From assembly GCA_023435225.1 (NCBI GenBank), contig JAEYRX010000100.1, positions 52,064 to 116,063 on the forward strand: 64,000 nucleotides of DNA, read 5' to 3'. This DNA is from Bacillota bacterium (lineage in GTDB: Bacteria; Bacillota; UBA4882; UBA8346). The notes below the pieces were generated by a model. That model worked only from the letters and a program-made list of their open reading frames with translations. It was not told the origin of the DNA and searched no databases. Both the position numbers and the translations under genes were made by a program. Shown piece after piece: positions 18,280 through 27,487 of this stretch. Each line of letters opens with the position of its first letter. Position 1 is the stretch's first letter.

Positions 18280-18996
18280 TTAAAATAACTGTTCCAAACA
18301 TAAGCTAAGGTTTCCCAGAACTTCCGACTCCGCCGTTTCTTTACCCTTAAAAACACGGTAATTTTGAATTTCCCCCGCGTTAAAACAATAAATGTACACT
18401 TCCCGGTTTAATGGGTTTACTAACCAATATTCTTTAATTTCACTGGACATATACAAATTAAGCTTCTTCAACATATCCAGATTGCGGGTGGATTCGGAAA
18501 GGACTTCTACTACCAAGGTAGGAGCGCCATTATACTTACCCTGTTCGTCAATATTTTCCGGATCACATAAAATCAAAACATCAGGTTGAACAATGTTTCG
18601 GAGATTATCCTTAATTAAGGCAACATCAAATGGCGCCACTACCGGTTTACATTTCTTCCCACGAGACCATTGATAAAAGATATTTAAAATTTCCACCACA
18701 ATTCTTTGGTGCTCATAAGATGGCGAAGATAATTGATAGACTTCGCCGTCTATAAATTCATAACGGTTATCACTAGTAGTTGCCAACTTTAAAAACTCTT
18801 CCGCCGACATCCGAGGATGATCTTTTTGATAATTAGCTTTACTTTCGGCAATGTTTAGCAGTTCATCCCGCGGGTCTTCCCAATATTTTAACACCCCAAT
18901 CCGTTTCCCGTTTCTAGTTACATAAACATCCTCGACCTGGGCTAATTTCAAATAAGTGCCGAAATTATTTTGAAGTTCAGTTGAAGAGACTTCCAT
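18280..18996 (-). CDS. Phd-like antitoxin domain fused to a Uma2-family (DUF820) nuclease
   Basis: Residues 1-45 or so look like a Phd/YefM antitoxin head (VSSTELQNNFGTYLKLAQ, then VYVTRNGKRIGVLK). About 65-238 match Uma2/DUF820 proteins with a PD-(D/E)xK-like core: YEFIDGEVYQLSSPS, QPDVLILCD and TLVVEVLSEST. GAGGTG is properly spaced for the ATG at 18996; a GTG start three codons upstream is less likely. The gene is divergent from blaI across a region with three operator-like palindromes. Uma2 proteins are common in multicopy families of unclear role, and the Phd fusion suggests self-regulation (inference). Confidence 0.82.
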   Translation of the reverse strand: MEVSSTELQNNFGTYLKLAQVEDVYVTRNGKRIGVLKYWEDPRDELLNIAESKANYQKDHPRMSAEEFLKLATTSDNRYEFIDGEVYQLSSPSYEHQRIVVEILNIFYQWSRGKKCKPVVAPFDVALIKDNLRNIVQPDVLILCDPENIDEQGKYNGAPTLVVEVLSESTRNLDMLKKLNLYMSSEIKEYWLVNPLNREVYIYCFNAGEIQNYRVFKGKETAESEVLGNLSLCLEQLF

Positions 18997-19100
18997 CCCA
19001 ATCACCTCATCTTAGCTAATTATAATTCATTAGCTAACTATATTATAAGAAATTTCGCAATTATTGTCAATTATTACCTTATGATAACGTATTAAAATTA

Positions 19101-19188
19101 AATGCTAAATTTTTAACATTTCATTATTGACTTTAACAAAATAAAATGCTAATATTTTAACATATTAAAAGCTAAAATTTTAGCATTT
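19101..19188 (+). promoter_or_regulatory. Three operator-like palindromes before the blaI-type gene
   Basis: Three related dyads lie in the 213-bp divergent region: ATGCTAAATTTTTAACAT (from 19102), ATGCTAATATTTTAACAT (19146) and AAGCTAAAATTTTAGCAT (19169). They differ from the classic TACAnTGTA BlaI/MecI operator but have the expected size and multiplicity for autoregulation. A related ATTAGCTAA lies near 19028. A Shine-Dalgarno GGGAGG follows at 19195. Confidence 0.55.
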
Positions 19189-19209
19189 AACGTCGGGAGG
19201 TTAATATCC

Positions 19210-19599
19210 ATGGTTCAAGATTCTTCCACTAAGCTTAGCCGCAGAGAACGCGAGATTATGGAGATTATTTACCGCCGCGGCCAGGCAACCGCCGCCGAAG
19301 TATATGAGGATTTAGGCCAAAATCCAACTTATTCAGCGGTCCGTACTTTTTTAAGGATTTTAGAAGAAAAAGGACATCTATTGCATAAGAAACAAAGCCG
19401 CCAATATATTTATTACCCGGCAATTTCCCGTGAGAGCGCAATTAAAACCGCTATTCAGGATTTATTGGGGACTTTCTTTAATAACTCCACTGAAAAAGCA
19501 GTAGCTGCCCTGCTTGAAATTGAAAGAGCGAAATTATCCGAAACCGACTTGGATCGGATGGCGGCTTTGATTGAGCAAGCCCGGAAGGAGGGACGCTAA
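19210..19599 (+). CDS. BlaI/MecI-family transcriptional repressor
   Basis: The 129-residue protein has an N-terminal winged helix (about 8-75: LSRREREIMEIIYRRGQATAAEVYEDL, then YSAVRTFLRILEEKGHL) followed by a dimerisation region with the QDLLGTFFNNS segment, as in BlaI/MecI repressors. The next gene starts one nucleotide after its stop and encodes the matching M56 (BlaR1-like) protein. Such repressors are inactivated through proteolysis triggered by the membrane partner. Confidence 0.92.
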   Translation: MVQDSSTKLSRREREIMEIIYRRGQATAAEVYEDLGQNPTYSAVRTFLRILEEKGHLLHKKQSRQYIYYPAISRESAIKTAIQDLLGTFFNNSTEKAVAALLEIERAKLSETDLDRMAALIEQARKEGR

Positions 19600-21183
19600 A
19601 TGACTTTAATCCGTTTTATTAATGAATTGTCATTTGTCTGCTTCCCAATAATTTTTAATGCTTTCTTCACCGGTAGTATTTTATTAATAGGAACATTGAC
19701 AGCCAATCTTATGCTCAAACGTGGTTCGGCTGGAATTCGTTTTCTCTTAATCTTCACGGCACTAAGCAGTCTTTTATTTCTGCCTTTAATGACTAATTTT
19801 ATTGAATCAGGGACGAACAGTTTATCCTTACATTTTAAAACCGAGCTTGAGATACCTGCAAACATTCAACCAGAAAATAAGCTGGCTTTTAATTTTTTCG
19901 AACCTCAGATAATACTTGAAAATCTTAAAAATAATACCAACCATACTTCTCTTACTTTTATAGCCTGGCTTTTCATTATCTGGGTTATAGGAGTAGTGTT
20001 AATAGCGATAAAAATTTGCCGGGGATTTTTCGGAATGAAACTGCTAATGAGAGCAACCGAAAATGAAAAGACTTCATCCTTCAAAAATTTGAGTATCCGG
20101 GTGGCCACCCATCCAAAAATTAATATCCCTGTCACCTGTGGTTTGTTTAATCCATTAATAATACTGCCTGAAGATTACCTGAACTGGCCGGAAGAACAAA
20201 AACAAGCTATTCTTTGTCATGAGGCGGCTCACGTAACCAGACGGGATAATATAACTAATTTTATCAGTCAAATCACAACAGCGATCTATTGGTTTAATCC
20301 GTTAGTTTGGTGGGCTCAAAATGAAATGCGGATTAACCGGGAAAAAGCTTGTGATGATTATGTTCTTCATACTGATATAAAACCTTCATCCTATGCCTAT
20401 ATTCTATTCAACGCCATACGCGCCGGAAAAAACTGTTATTTTTTGAAACAGGAATCACTAGTCCTAAATTTTTATTCAAAGGGGGAGAATCGTTTGAAAT
20501 ACATATTAGATTCAACTATTAATCATAAAATACTTCGGACTAGAGCAAAAATACTAACATTTCTTATAATTGTTACTCTTTGTATTCCACTGGCTTCATT
20601 TCAACTGATGGCTGTTAAAGCTCAAAATGACATGCCCCAAAACTCACAATATTGGAAAGATATCAGTTTTATTTTTAATGGTAACCAAGTAAAGATAACC
20701 TTATTCTCAAAAAATGGCCGAAAAATAATTTTATCAGGGCCTATAAACGAATTCCCATTTAGTTGGCCGGAGCAGGGAATTAAGAATAAAGTCAATACTT
20801 CATTTGGACCGTATTTCCATCCGATTTTTAAACAAAACAGATTCCATTCCGGAATCGATATTGCCAGTCGTTTCCGGACTCCAATAGTTGCTTCCGCCGA
20901 TGGTGAGGTTAAAACAGTCAGCTTCTGGATGAATGGTTATGGGAAATATATTATAATCAAACATCATGGTTTCTCTAGCTTATATGCTCATCTAAATGAG
21001 TTCAAAGTAAAGAGAGGAGATCTCGTTAAAAAAGGAGATTTAATCGGCTATTCCGGGAACTCCGGGCTTACAACCGGCCCCCATTTACATTATGAGATTC
21101 GTTATAATACACAAGTAATAAATCCTAAACTTTTTTGGGCTAAAGAATTAAATAAGTTGGTAATACATAAGGGAAAAAATTGA
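19600..21183 (+). CDS. BlaR1-like M56 metallopeptidase with a C-terminal M23 peptidase domain
   Basis: The 527-residue protein has three to four N-terminal membrane helices with a cytoplasmic zinc site CHEAAH (about 206-210) and the conserved CDDYVL after it, as in BlaR1/MecR1 signal proteases. The usual penicillin-binding sensor is absent. After a further membrane helix (about 305-330), residues 400-515 form an M23/LytM endopeptidase with HSGID and HLHYE zinc motifs intact. The protein could sense or cut cell wall and relay this to BlaI (inference). Its stop overlaps the next gene's ATG. Confidence 0.88.
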   Translation: MTLIRFINELSFVCFPIIFNAFFTGSILLIGTLTANLMLKRGSAGIRFLLIFTALSSLLFLPLMTNFIESGTNSLSLHFKTELEIPANIQPENKLAFNFFEPQIILENLKNNTNHTSLTFIAWLFIIWVIGVVLIAIKICRGFFGMKLLMRATENEKTSSFKNLSIRVATHPKINIPVTCGLFNPLIILPEDYLNWPEEQKQAILCHEAAHVTRRDNITNFISQITTAIYWFNPLVWWAQNEMRINREKACDDYVLHTDIKPSSYAYILFNAIRAGKNCYFLKQESLVLNFYSKGENRLKYILDSTINHKILRTRAKILTFLIIVTLCIPLASFQLMAVKAQNDMPQNSQYWKDISFIFNGNQVKITLFSKNGRKIILSGPINEFPFSWPEQGIKNKVNTSFGPYFHPIFKQNRFHSGIDIASRFRTPIVASADGEVKTVSFWMNGYGKYIIIKHHGFSSLYAHLNEFKVKRGDLVKKGDLIGYSGNSGLTTGPHLHYEIRYNTQVINPKLFWAKELNKLVIHKGKN

Positions 21184-22232
21184 TGAAATTAAAACTGTTA
21201 TTTATAAACTTATTGTTATTTATTTGTACGATTAATATAAACGGAGCCACTAATTTTCCCGCAAATGATTGGCCAAATTCCTCTATGGAAAAAGACGGTT
21301 TTGGCATAAAAAAAATAAACGATTTATTCACAGTAGTAAAGGAAGAAAATCAAGTAAAATCAATATTAATAATTAGTAATGGTAATATCGTAGCGGAATA
21401 CCTCAAATCCGGTACTACGAAAGATACTGTATTTAATTTCTTTTCATGTACAAAAAGCTTTACCTCAGCATTAATTGGTATCGCAATTGACCTAGGCTAT
21501 ATTAAAAGTGAAAACCAATTACTTAGTGATTATTTTCCTGAAATAAAAAAAACACCGGGAAAGAACCAAATCACACTACATCACTTATTGAGCATGACTT
21601 CCGGTCTGGATTGGCCGGAATCAACAGAATGGGGACACTTTTTTTCACCAATGATCCGCAGTAGTAATTGGGTAAACTTTATTGTTAACAGAGATATGGA
21701 ATGCCAACCAGGACATAATTTTAATTATAATTCGGGAGAAAGTCATCTTTTATCGGCGATTATACAGAAATCTACCGCAAAGAATACACTCGATTTTGCT
21801 AATGAACATTTATTTACTAAATTAGGTATGAATTCAGTAACTTGGCCCACTGACCCCCAAGGGATCAATTTCGGCGGAGCCTGGATTCAAATGACCACTA
21901 GAGATGCTGCAAGATTTGCTTACTTTTATCTAAATAAAGGCATTTGGAATGGGGAGCAAATCATATCGGAATCATGGATTGACAAGTCCACTAAGGTACA
22001 ATCAGCCGGATATAAATGGGATGATTATACCGGTGGTAATTATGGTTATCAATGGTGGATTAATACTTACAGGGGATATAAGACTTACTATGCCTGGGGT
22101 GCCCGCGAACAATATATTTTTATAACCCCCGAATTAAATTTAATAGCTATCTTTACCAGTTCTTTTAACAACGGGAATTATAAGCGTCCACCATATCTCT
22201 ATTCCGAATATATAATTACCTCATTTGAATAA
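21180..22232 (+). CDS. Secreted beta-lactamase-related serine hydrolase (class C fold)
   Basis: The 350-residue protein has a signal peptide (about 1-22). The SxxK catalytic motif is in FFSCTKSFTSALIG (about 95), and the YxN-equivalent YNSGESH is near 180. LLSMTSGLDWP and NYGYQWWIN are typical of class C-related hydrolases, which include esterases, DD-peptidases and beta-lactamases. It is coupled (ATGA) to the M56-M23 gene and is therefore probably the target output of the BlaI system. Beta-lactamase activity itself is not shown by the sequence. Confidence 0.88.
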   Translation: MMKLKLLFINLLLFICTININGATNFPANDWPNSSMEKDGFGIKKINDLFTVVKEENQVKSILIISNGNIVAEYLKSGTTKDTVFNFFSCTKSFTSALIGIAIDLGYIKSENQLLSDYFPEIKKTPGKNQITLHHLLSMTSGLDWPESTEWGHFFSPMIRSSNWVNFIVNRDMECQPGHNFNYNSGESHLLSAIIQKSTAKNTLDFANEHLFTKLGMNSVTWPTDPQGINFGGAWIQMTTRDAARFAYFYLNKGIWNGEQIISESWIDKSTKVQSAGYKWDDYTGGNYGYQWWINTYRGYKTYYAWGAREQYIFITPELNLIAIFTSSFNNGNYKRPPYLYSEYIITSFE

Positions 22233-22300
22233 ATTAAAGGAATTTATCAGGAATAAATTGAATAATAAAAATTAACACATTTCCTATGGGGTGATAAATA

Positions 22301-22933
22301 TTGCGTAAATACTTATTTATATTGACAATTGTCCTATTATTATCGGTTACAACCATTCCGGTTTTTTCAGAAGATAATGCCGAAGATTTTCAACCCATCA
22401 CCGTTGGTATGACTCTTAACTTTGTTCAAATTGTTGAACATATCGTCCAAAGAGATAAGGCCTGGCAAGTTAAAGTAGTAAAAGAATCTTTTCCGGAGTC
22501 ATTGACTTATACTTGGACTAAACAAGAAAGAAATGGCGTCGGTTCGGGCACCCGTATTTTAACTGATTTAATCTACAGTCGTGATTTTAATCCCTTGTAT
22601 AGAAATAATGAATCAAAAGCTACCGATGATACGGCGCCCTGGATCTCTACCGACGTATTAAAAGAACTACGGGAAAAAGGCGTATCTTCCAAATTTCGTG
22701 AAGGTGGCGCCGGAGCTATTAATTGGGCAACAATCGATTTGGTTGTCAAAGAAAAGGTTATCTATCCTTTGACCATAAACGGAAAAGCCGTAGCAATTCA
22801 TGCCTTTAAGCTTAATAAAGGGATGACTGTTTGGAATAACTTAAAAAATCCGTTAATTATTGAATATGAACCCCTAGGCATTCCGCTCTTTACCAGTATC
22901 AGCGGTTGGAAATTGAACTCTATTGATTATTAG
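22301..22933 (+). CDS. Secreted protein of unknown function
   Basis: The 210-residue protein has a signal peptide (about 1-24, cleavage near PVFSED). I do not recognise the family. It contains a WTKQERNGVGSGTRILTDLI segment and an IDY end; no catalytic motif is evident. The start is TTG at 22301, supported by GGGGTGAT upstream. It follows the serine hydrolase by 68 nt and could be the last gene of the BlaI-controlled operon. Its 3' end overlaps the convergent YwmB-like gene by 4 nt. Confidence 0.7.
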   Translation: MRKYLFILTIVLLLSVTTIPVFSEDNAEDFQPITVGMTLNFVQIVEHIVQRDKAWQVKVVKESFPESLTYTWTKQERNGVGSGTRILTDLIYSRDFNPLYRNNESKATDDTAPWISTDVLKELREKGVSSKFREGGAGAINWATIDLVVKEKVIYPLTINGKAVAIHAFKLNKGMTVWNNLKNPLIIEYEPLGIPLFTSISGWKLNSIDY

Positions 22934-23685
22934 AGTTCCTCTCCCAAACTCGGACTGGCCAGAACTACTTGCGTAATATTTTGGCCGCGATCATATCTGG
23001 TACCAATCTCAACATTCATTTTCTTTAAGTTAAATTTTATGGAATCATCGATCAATTTAGAATATCCTTTTTGCCAACTGTTTCCTGCTTCATAGGCAGA
23101 GTCAATTAACTCAGCTTGAATTTTAAGAAACGCCCTGCCTGAAATCTCTCTAACAACATCGGATCTAATAATTCCCTTATGTTCCCCAATTAATAATACC
23201 TTAAAATGAGGTTCTTTCGCCAATTCAAGGACCCGGCTTTTTAATGTCCGTAAATAACTCCTCATATTCTCAATTCTTCCAATCTTGGAGGTATTTACTC
23301 CCATTTGGGTTTCTATCTTATAGTCACTGCGGTTTGACTGAATTGTCACCGTTACAACCGTCTTATCCTTTAAAGTGCCTTCCATTGATGCATAAGTTAT
23401 TCCATCCTGTTCGCCACAAGTAATTTTAGTTTTTAATTTTAGATTTAATTTATTTTTAATTTCTTCCGCTAAGTTTCGTAATTCATATACAGTCATCCAC
23501 CGCTTATTAAGCTGCATCCAACTCTCGGTTGATACTTCCTTTAGTGGAAGCCCTATAGCCTTCCAGGCAATTTCTAATGGCTCCTCATATATATGTTCTC
23601 CAATTGTAACATCGACATATTTTATTGAGAACAACGCCAAAAAAACAGCTGCGAACAGCATTTTAACAAAAAATTTTTTTAGCAT
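22930..23685 (-). CDS. YwmB-like (DUF1779-type) secreted protein
   Basis: The 251-residue protein has an N-terminal signal/anchor (about 5-22). The LAEEIKNKLNLKLKTKI segment and YASMEGTLKDKTVVTVTIQS resemble YwmB proteins, named for a TATA-box-binding-like fold and with no known function. The C-terminal NVEIGTRYD and ITQVVLASP fit as well. GGGAG precedes the ATG at 23685. It lies downstream of alaS but behind a terminator-like hairpin, so it is probably transcribed separately. Confidence 0.6.
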   Translation of the reverse strand: MLKKFFVKMLFAAVFLALFSIKYVDVTIGEHIYEEPLEIAWKAIGLPLKEVSTESWMQLNKRWMTVYELRNLAEEIKNKLNLKLKTKITCGEQDGITYASMEGTLKDKTVVTVTIQSNRSDYKIETQMGVNTSKIGRIENMRSYLRTLKSRVLELAKEPHFKVLLIGEHKGIIRSDVVREISGRAFLKIQAELIDSAYEAGNSWQKGYSKLIDDSIKFNLKKMNVEIGTRYDRGQNITQVVLASPSLGEEL

Positions 23686-23704
23686 CACAATTCACTCCCA
23701 TAAA

Positions 23705-23728
23705 AAAATCCCATAATCATTATGGGAG
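23705..23728 (-). terminator. Rho-independent terminator after alaS
   Basis: On the minus strand CCCATAAT-GAT-TATGGG-type dyad symmetry (23711-23727) is followed by ATTTTTTTAT. It lies between alaS plus a family A element and the YwmB-like gene. Confidence 0.65.
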
Positions 23729-23787
23729 AAAATGTAACAAAATATACAATTAATGAATCGGCCTAAGAAATAATTTGTATTTCAAAA

Positions 23788-24013
23788 GAGGCTGTTACAA
23801 AATCAAAAACAAACGAATGCCTTCATCTCCACCAGGCCCTAAAGGACCTGGCTAGGCTTTTAAAATCTTTCTCAAGCCCCATAAATGGGGCTGGGTTAAT
23901 ACTTCGAAGTATTTCCGAGCCCGTTTAACGGGCTTTAGAATGATTTTTAAGCTTAGCCCAGGTTTTTAACCCTGGGTGGACAGAACGACAAAAAGTTATT
24001 TTGCAACAGCCCC
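23788..24013. mobile_element. 226-bp MITE-like element, family A, copy 2
   Basis: This is nearly identical to 16123-16348, in the same orientation. The left end carries two changes (GAGGCTGTTACAAAAT), while the right end TTGCAACAGCCCC is intact. It is inserted just downstream of alaS. Internal hairpins around CACCAGGCCCTAAAGG, CCCCATAAATGGGG and TAACCCTGGG are conserved. Confidence 0.88.
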
Positions 24014-24066
24014 TTTTTTTAAGTTTGCTTTATTGAATCAACTTTAGTTCGTAAATCTTTTTCCTA

Positions 24067-26685
24067 TTATTTCTCCAAAATCTCTTTAATTAACTTTTCA
24101 CCAACTTGTAGCGCCTGATCAATCTTACCCGGTTCCTTACCACCGGCTTGAGCTAAATCGGGGCGGCCTCCACCGCCTCCACCAGTCTCAGCGGCAATAG
24201 ATTTTATTAGCGTTCCTGCCTGAATTCTTGAAGTTAAATCCTTAGTAACTCCGACTACAAATGAGACTTTATCGTCACTAACCGCTCCTAAAACAGCTAC
24301 TCCGGTTCCCATGGCATCCCTTAATTTATCTACAGCTTCCCGTATTTGATCCATAGTGAAACCATCAACTCTGGCTATAATATATTTAACTCCGGCAATA
24401 TTTTTAATATTGTCCAGCAGTCCCTTAACCTTTTCAGCAGCTTGGTCTTGATTATTCTTGGCTACTTCTTTTTGTAACTTATTAAAATCTTCAAGAAGAT
24501 TATTCAACTTACTAATAAATTGATTACTATCGGTCTTCAAAATTTGACAAAGTTCATCTATAGTATTTCTTTCCTGGTTATATAGCTTCAAGGCTTCAGC
24601 GCCGGTGACGGCTTCTATCCTACGAATACCGGTTGCCACGCTACTTTCGGAGATAATTCGGAACAACCGGATTTGAGAAGTATTTGATACATGAGTACCA
24701 CCACAGAGCTCATTACTAAGGTCGCCCATGGAAACTACTCTGACTTTATCACCGTATTTCTCATCGAATAACGCTGTTGCTCCACCTGTTACGGCTTCCT
24801 GATAGTCTTTTTCCACTGTGCAGACCGGGATTGCCTCCGCGATAGCTTCATTAACCAACTGCTCTATCTTTTGTAAATCGACATCGGATATCTTTTCAAA
24901 ATGAGTAAAATCAAACCGTAAGCGTTCCGGGGTTACCAATGAACCCGACTGATGTAAATGTTCACCAAGGACTTTCCGGAGAGCGGCTTGCAGTAAATGG
25001 GTGGCGCTATGATTACAGGCGGTATCAAAACGCTTTTTCTTATTTACTTCTAAAGTAAATTTAGCGCCGGTTTTCGGATTTTGACCGGCTTTTTTTACTA
25101 AATGAACAATCCGGTCATTTAATTTCAAGGTATCTTCGACTAAATATTCCTTACCGTCAGCAATAACTTTCCCAGTATCTCCGATTTGCCCGCCCGACTC
25201 TCCATAAAACGGAGTTTCATTAAATACCAAACGCCAGTATTCCTGATCTTCCCCAAACATATGAAGGCCGGCCTGAAGTTCTAACATTTCATAACCTTTA
25301 AACGCCGAATGAGGTCCTTCTTTAATAGTTTCCCATTTAGCTTGATCTTCCATTGTAAATTTACCGCTTTGTCTGGCTTTATTCTTTTGGTTATCCATCT
25401 CCCGGTTAAACCCGTCAAGATCCACCGTTAATCCCCGTTCCTCAGCCATTAACTGAGTTAAATCCAACGGAAAACCATAAGTATCATAAAGTTTGAAGGC
25501 ATCCACTCCGGCAATAACTTTTTTTTGATTCCGGGATAGCTCGGAGGCGATCTCTTCAAACAATTCAATACCTTTATCCAGAGTTCGATTAAACCCTTCT
25601 TCTTCGGCTTTAAGCACTAATTGGCAATGTTGTTGCTGCTCTTTGATTTCCGGATAAGCATTACCCATCGTATCAACTAAAGCTGGAACAACTTTGTATA
25701 AGAAAGGCTCTGTCATACCTAAGGTCCGGCCAAAGCGGGCGGCCCGTCGTAAAATCCGGCGCAATACATATCCACGTCCCTCATTGGATGGCAAAGCGCC
25801 GTCAGCGATAGCGAAAGTTAAGGCCCTTATATGGTCGGCTATAACCCTCATAGCCACTTGGTTTTCCGGTTTATCATAACTTTGACCGGAAACATCCTCA
25901 ATAGCCTTGATAATTGATTTAAATAAATCTATGTCATAGTTGGACTTTTGATTTTGCAGCACTGAACAGATTCGTTCAAACCCCATCCCGGTGTCAACAT
26001 GTTTGCTGGGCAAATCTTCTAAACCACCGTCCGGTCTCCGGTTAAATTGAATGAATACCAGGTTCCACAGTTCGATAAACCTGGCGCAGCCGGCGTTAAC
26101 CGCACAGACATGTCCGGGGATATGCTTTTTATCGCATCTTTCCGGTCCCAGATCTATATGAATCTCGGAGCATGGTCCGCATGGCCCGGTCTCCCCCATC
26201 TCCCAGAAGTTGTCTTTCTCCCCAAACCTCATGACCTGATCAGGGTTAATATCGGTAATACTCTTCCAAAGTTGTTCCGCTTCTTGATCAGTCTTATAAA
26301 CGGTCGCATAAAGTTTATCTTTTGGCAGTTTCCAACGTTCAGTCAAAAGTTCCCAAGCCCAACTAATGGCTTCTTTTTTATAATAGTCGCCAAAAGACCA
26401 ATTGCCCAACATCTCAAAAAATGTATGATGGTAAGTATCCCGGCCCACTTCTTCCAAATCGTTATGCTTACCGCTAACCCGGATACACTTTTGAGAATCA
26501 GCGGCTCTTTTATAACTGCGGGTCCCCGTCTCCAAAAAAACATCCTTAAATTGATTCATTCCGGCATTAGTAAATATTAGCGTCGGATCATTTTGCGGTA
26601 CTAAAGATGCACTGGGGACTATGGTATGTCCCTTTTCCTTAAAAAAATCCAAAAATTCTGCTCGGATTTGGTTTGTTGTTAACAA
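24067..26685 (-). CDS. alaS: Alanyl-tRNA synthetase
   Basis: The 872-residue class II synthetase has motif-1 region FLDFFKEKGHTIVPSASLVP and motif 2 with HHTFFEMLGNWSFGDYYK. The editing domain has HSATHLL (about 565) and the zinc Cys/His of CGGTHV (about 665). The C-terminal oligomerisation domain ends in a Gly-rich GGGGGGRPD. Length is normal. The start is TTG at 26685, preceded by GGAG and AAGGA; no ATG gives a better start. An upstream hairpin CCTTTCC/GGAAAGG at about 26750 is visible, but no T-box. It charges tRNA-Ala in the cytosol. Confidence 0.97.
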   Translation of the reverse strand: MLTTNQIRAEFLDFFKEKGHTIVPSASLVPQNDPTLIFTNAGMNQFKDVFLETGTRSYKRAADSQKCIRVSGKHNDLEEVGRDTYHHTFFEMLGNWSFGDYYKKEAISWAWELLTERWKLPKDKLYATVYKTDQEAEQLWKSITDINPDQVMRFGEKDNFWEMGETGPCGPCSEIHIDLGPERCDKKHIPGHVCAVNAGCARFIELWNLVFIQFNRRPDGGLEDLPSKHVDTGMGFERICSVLQNQKSNYDIDLFKSIIKAIEDVSGQSYDKPENQVAMRVIADHIRALTFAIADGALPSNEGRGYVLRRILRRAARFGRTLGMTEPFLYKVVPALVDTMGNAYPEIKEQQQHCQLVLKAEEEGFNRTLDKGIELFEEIASELSRNQKKVIAGVDAFKLYDTYGFPLDLTQLMAEERGLTVDLDGFNREMDNQKNKARQSGKFTMEDQAKWETIKEGPHSAFKGYEMLELQAGLHMFGEDQEYWRLVFNETPFYGESGGQIGDTGKVIADGKEYLVEDTLKLNDRIVHLVKKAGQNPKTGAKFTLEVNKKKRFDTACNHSATHLLQAALRKVLGEHLHQSGSLVTPERLRFDFTHFEKISDVDLQKIEQLVNEAIAEAIPVCTVEKDYQEAVTGGATALFDEKYGDKVRVVSMGDLSNELCGGTHVSNTSQIRLFRIISESSVATGIRRIEAVTGAEALKLYNQERNTIDELCQILKTDSNQFISKLNNLLEDFNKLQKEVAKNNQDQAAEKVKGLLDNIKNIAGVKYIIARVDGFTMDQIREAVDKLRDAMGTGVAVLGAVSDDKVSFVVGVTKDLTSRIQAGTLIKSIAAETGGGGGGRPDLAQAGGKEPGKIDQALQVGEKLIKEILEK

Positions 26686-26977
26686 AGGTCCTTCACTCCT
26701 ATACGGGCATGAGGAAATTTTCTAAGTTTCCCCTGCTTAATATTTGACCTTTCCTTCAGTCGGAAAGGAATTTTAAACGTGTCGCTATATAAACTGATTA
26801 CATTTTAAACGAAATTATATTGAATAGCAATAATAATCCAAAAGAAACCCACGTAAGCTATCATTCAAATATAATTTTTTCAAAAATAGGTATAAATAGG
26901 TATTTTCAGGCTGATACTACTAGTATATTTGTAATGTATGGCTAATCCAATAACCCGTTAACCAGGAGGTAATATTT

Positions 26978-27403
26978 ATGAATGAAATTTTAACTACCGA
27001 TGAAATCAATAATTTAGCTTTAGAGAACACCGTCATTGATGAAGAGGAGTTTTTTGAAAAATCTCTCTTTCAAGACGTACTGGAGATGAAGTCCGTAAAA
27101 AAAGTCGCTGAATCTACGGCTATTGATTTAGGTGAACTTCAAGACCAAGTATACCAAAACCTCTTTAAACTATTTCAACAGAACCGAGGTATCAGCGAAC
27201 CGGAAAATTCTGAAAAAGATGAAGTTTTTGCCATCTTTGAGTTGTTTTTTAAGAATTACTACCAACACTTCAGGATAGCTATGGAAGCCTTAATAATTTC
27301 TAAATCACCGATTAAAGTAGCTTATTTTTTAGGAAAAAATGCTGATAAAATAACTGCTATGCTTGATCAGTTCATTGGAGATTTAGAAAACGAAATTGCT
27401 TAA
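26978..27403 (+). CDS. Small all-helical acidic protein, unknown function
   Basis: The 141-residue protein is acidic and helix-rich, with no signal peptide or clear membrane segment. AGGAGG lies eight nucleotides before the ATG. I do not recognise a family. The pattern (VAESTAIDLGELQDQVYQNL, then YYQHFRIAMEALIISKS) hints at a small regulatory or adaptor protein, but nothing identifies a partner. It is monocistronic, divergent from alaS and followed by its own terminator. Confidence 0.7.
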   Translation: MNEILTTDEINNLALENTVIDEEEFFEKSLFQDVLEMKSVKKVAESTAIDLGELQDQVYQNLFKLFQQNRGISEPENSEKDEVFAIFELFFKNYYQHFRIAMEALIISKSPIKVAYFLGKNADKITAMLDQFIGDLENEIA

Positions 27404-27412
27404 GAAATGATA

Positions 27413-27437
27413 AATCCCCCGAAAGCCGGGGGTTTTT
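27413..27437 (+). terminator. Rho-independent terminator
   Basis: A CCCCC-GAAAGCC-GGGGG hairpin followed by seven T lies right after the 26978-27403 gene. Confidence 0.85.
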
Positions 27438-27487
27438 TTATCCGAATTATTCTTTCGCTTACTCAAATCAAAGCTTTCTGCAAAAAA

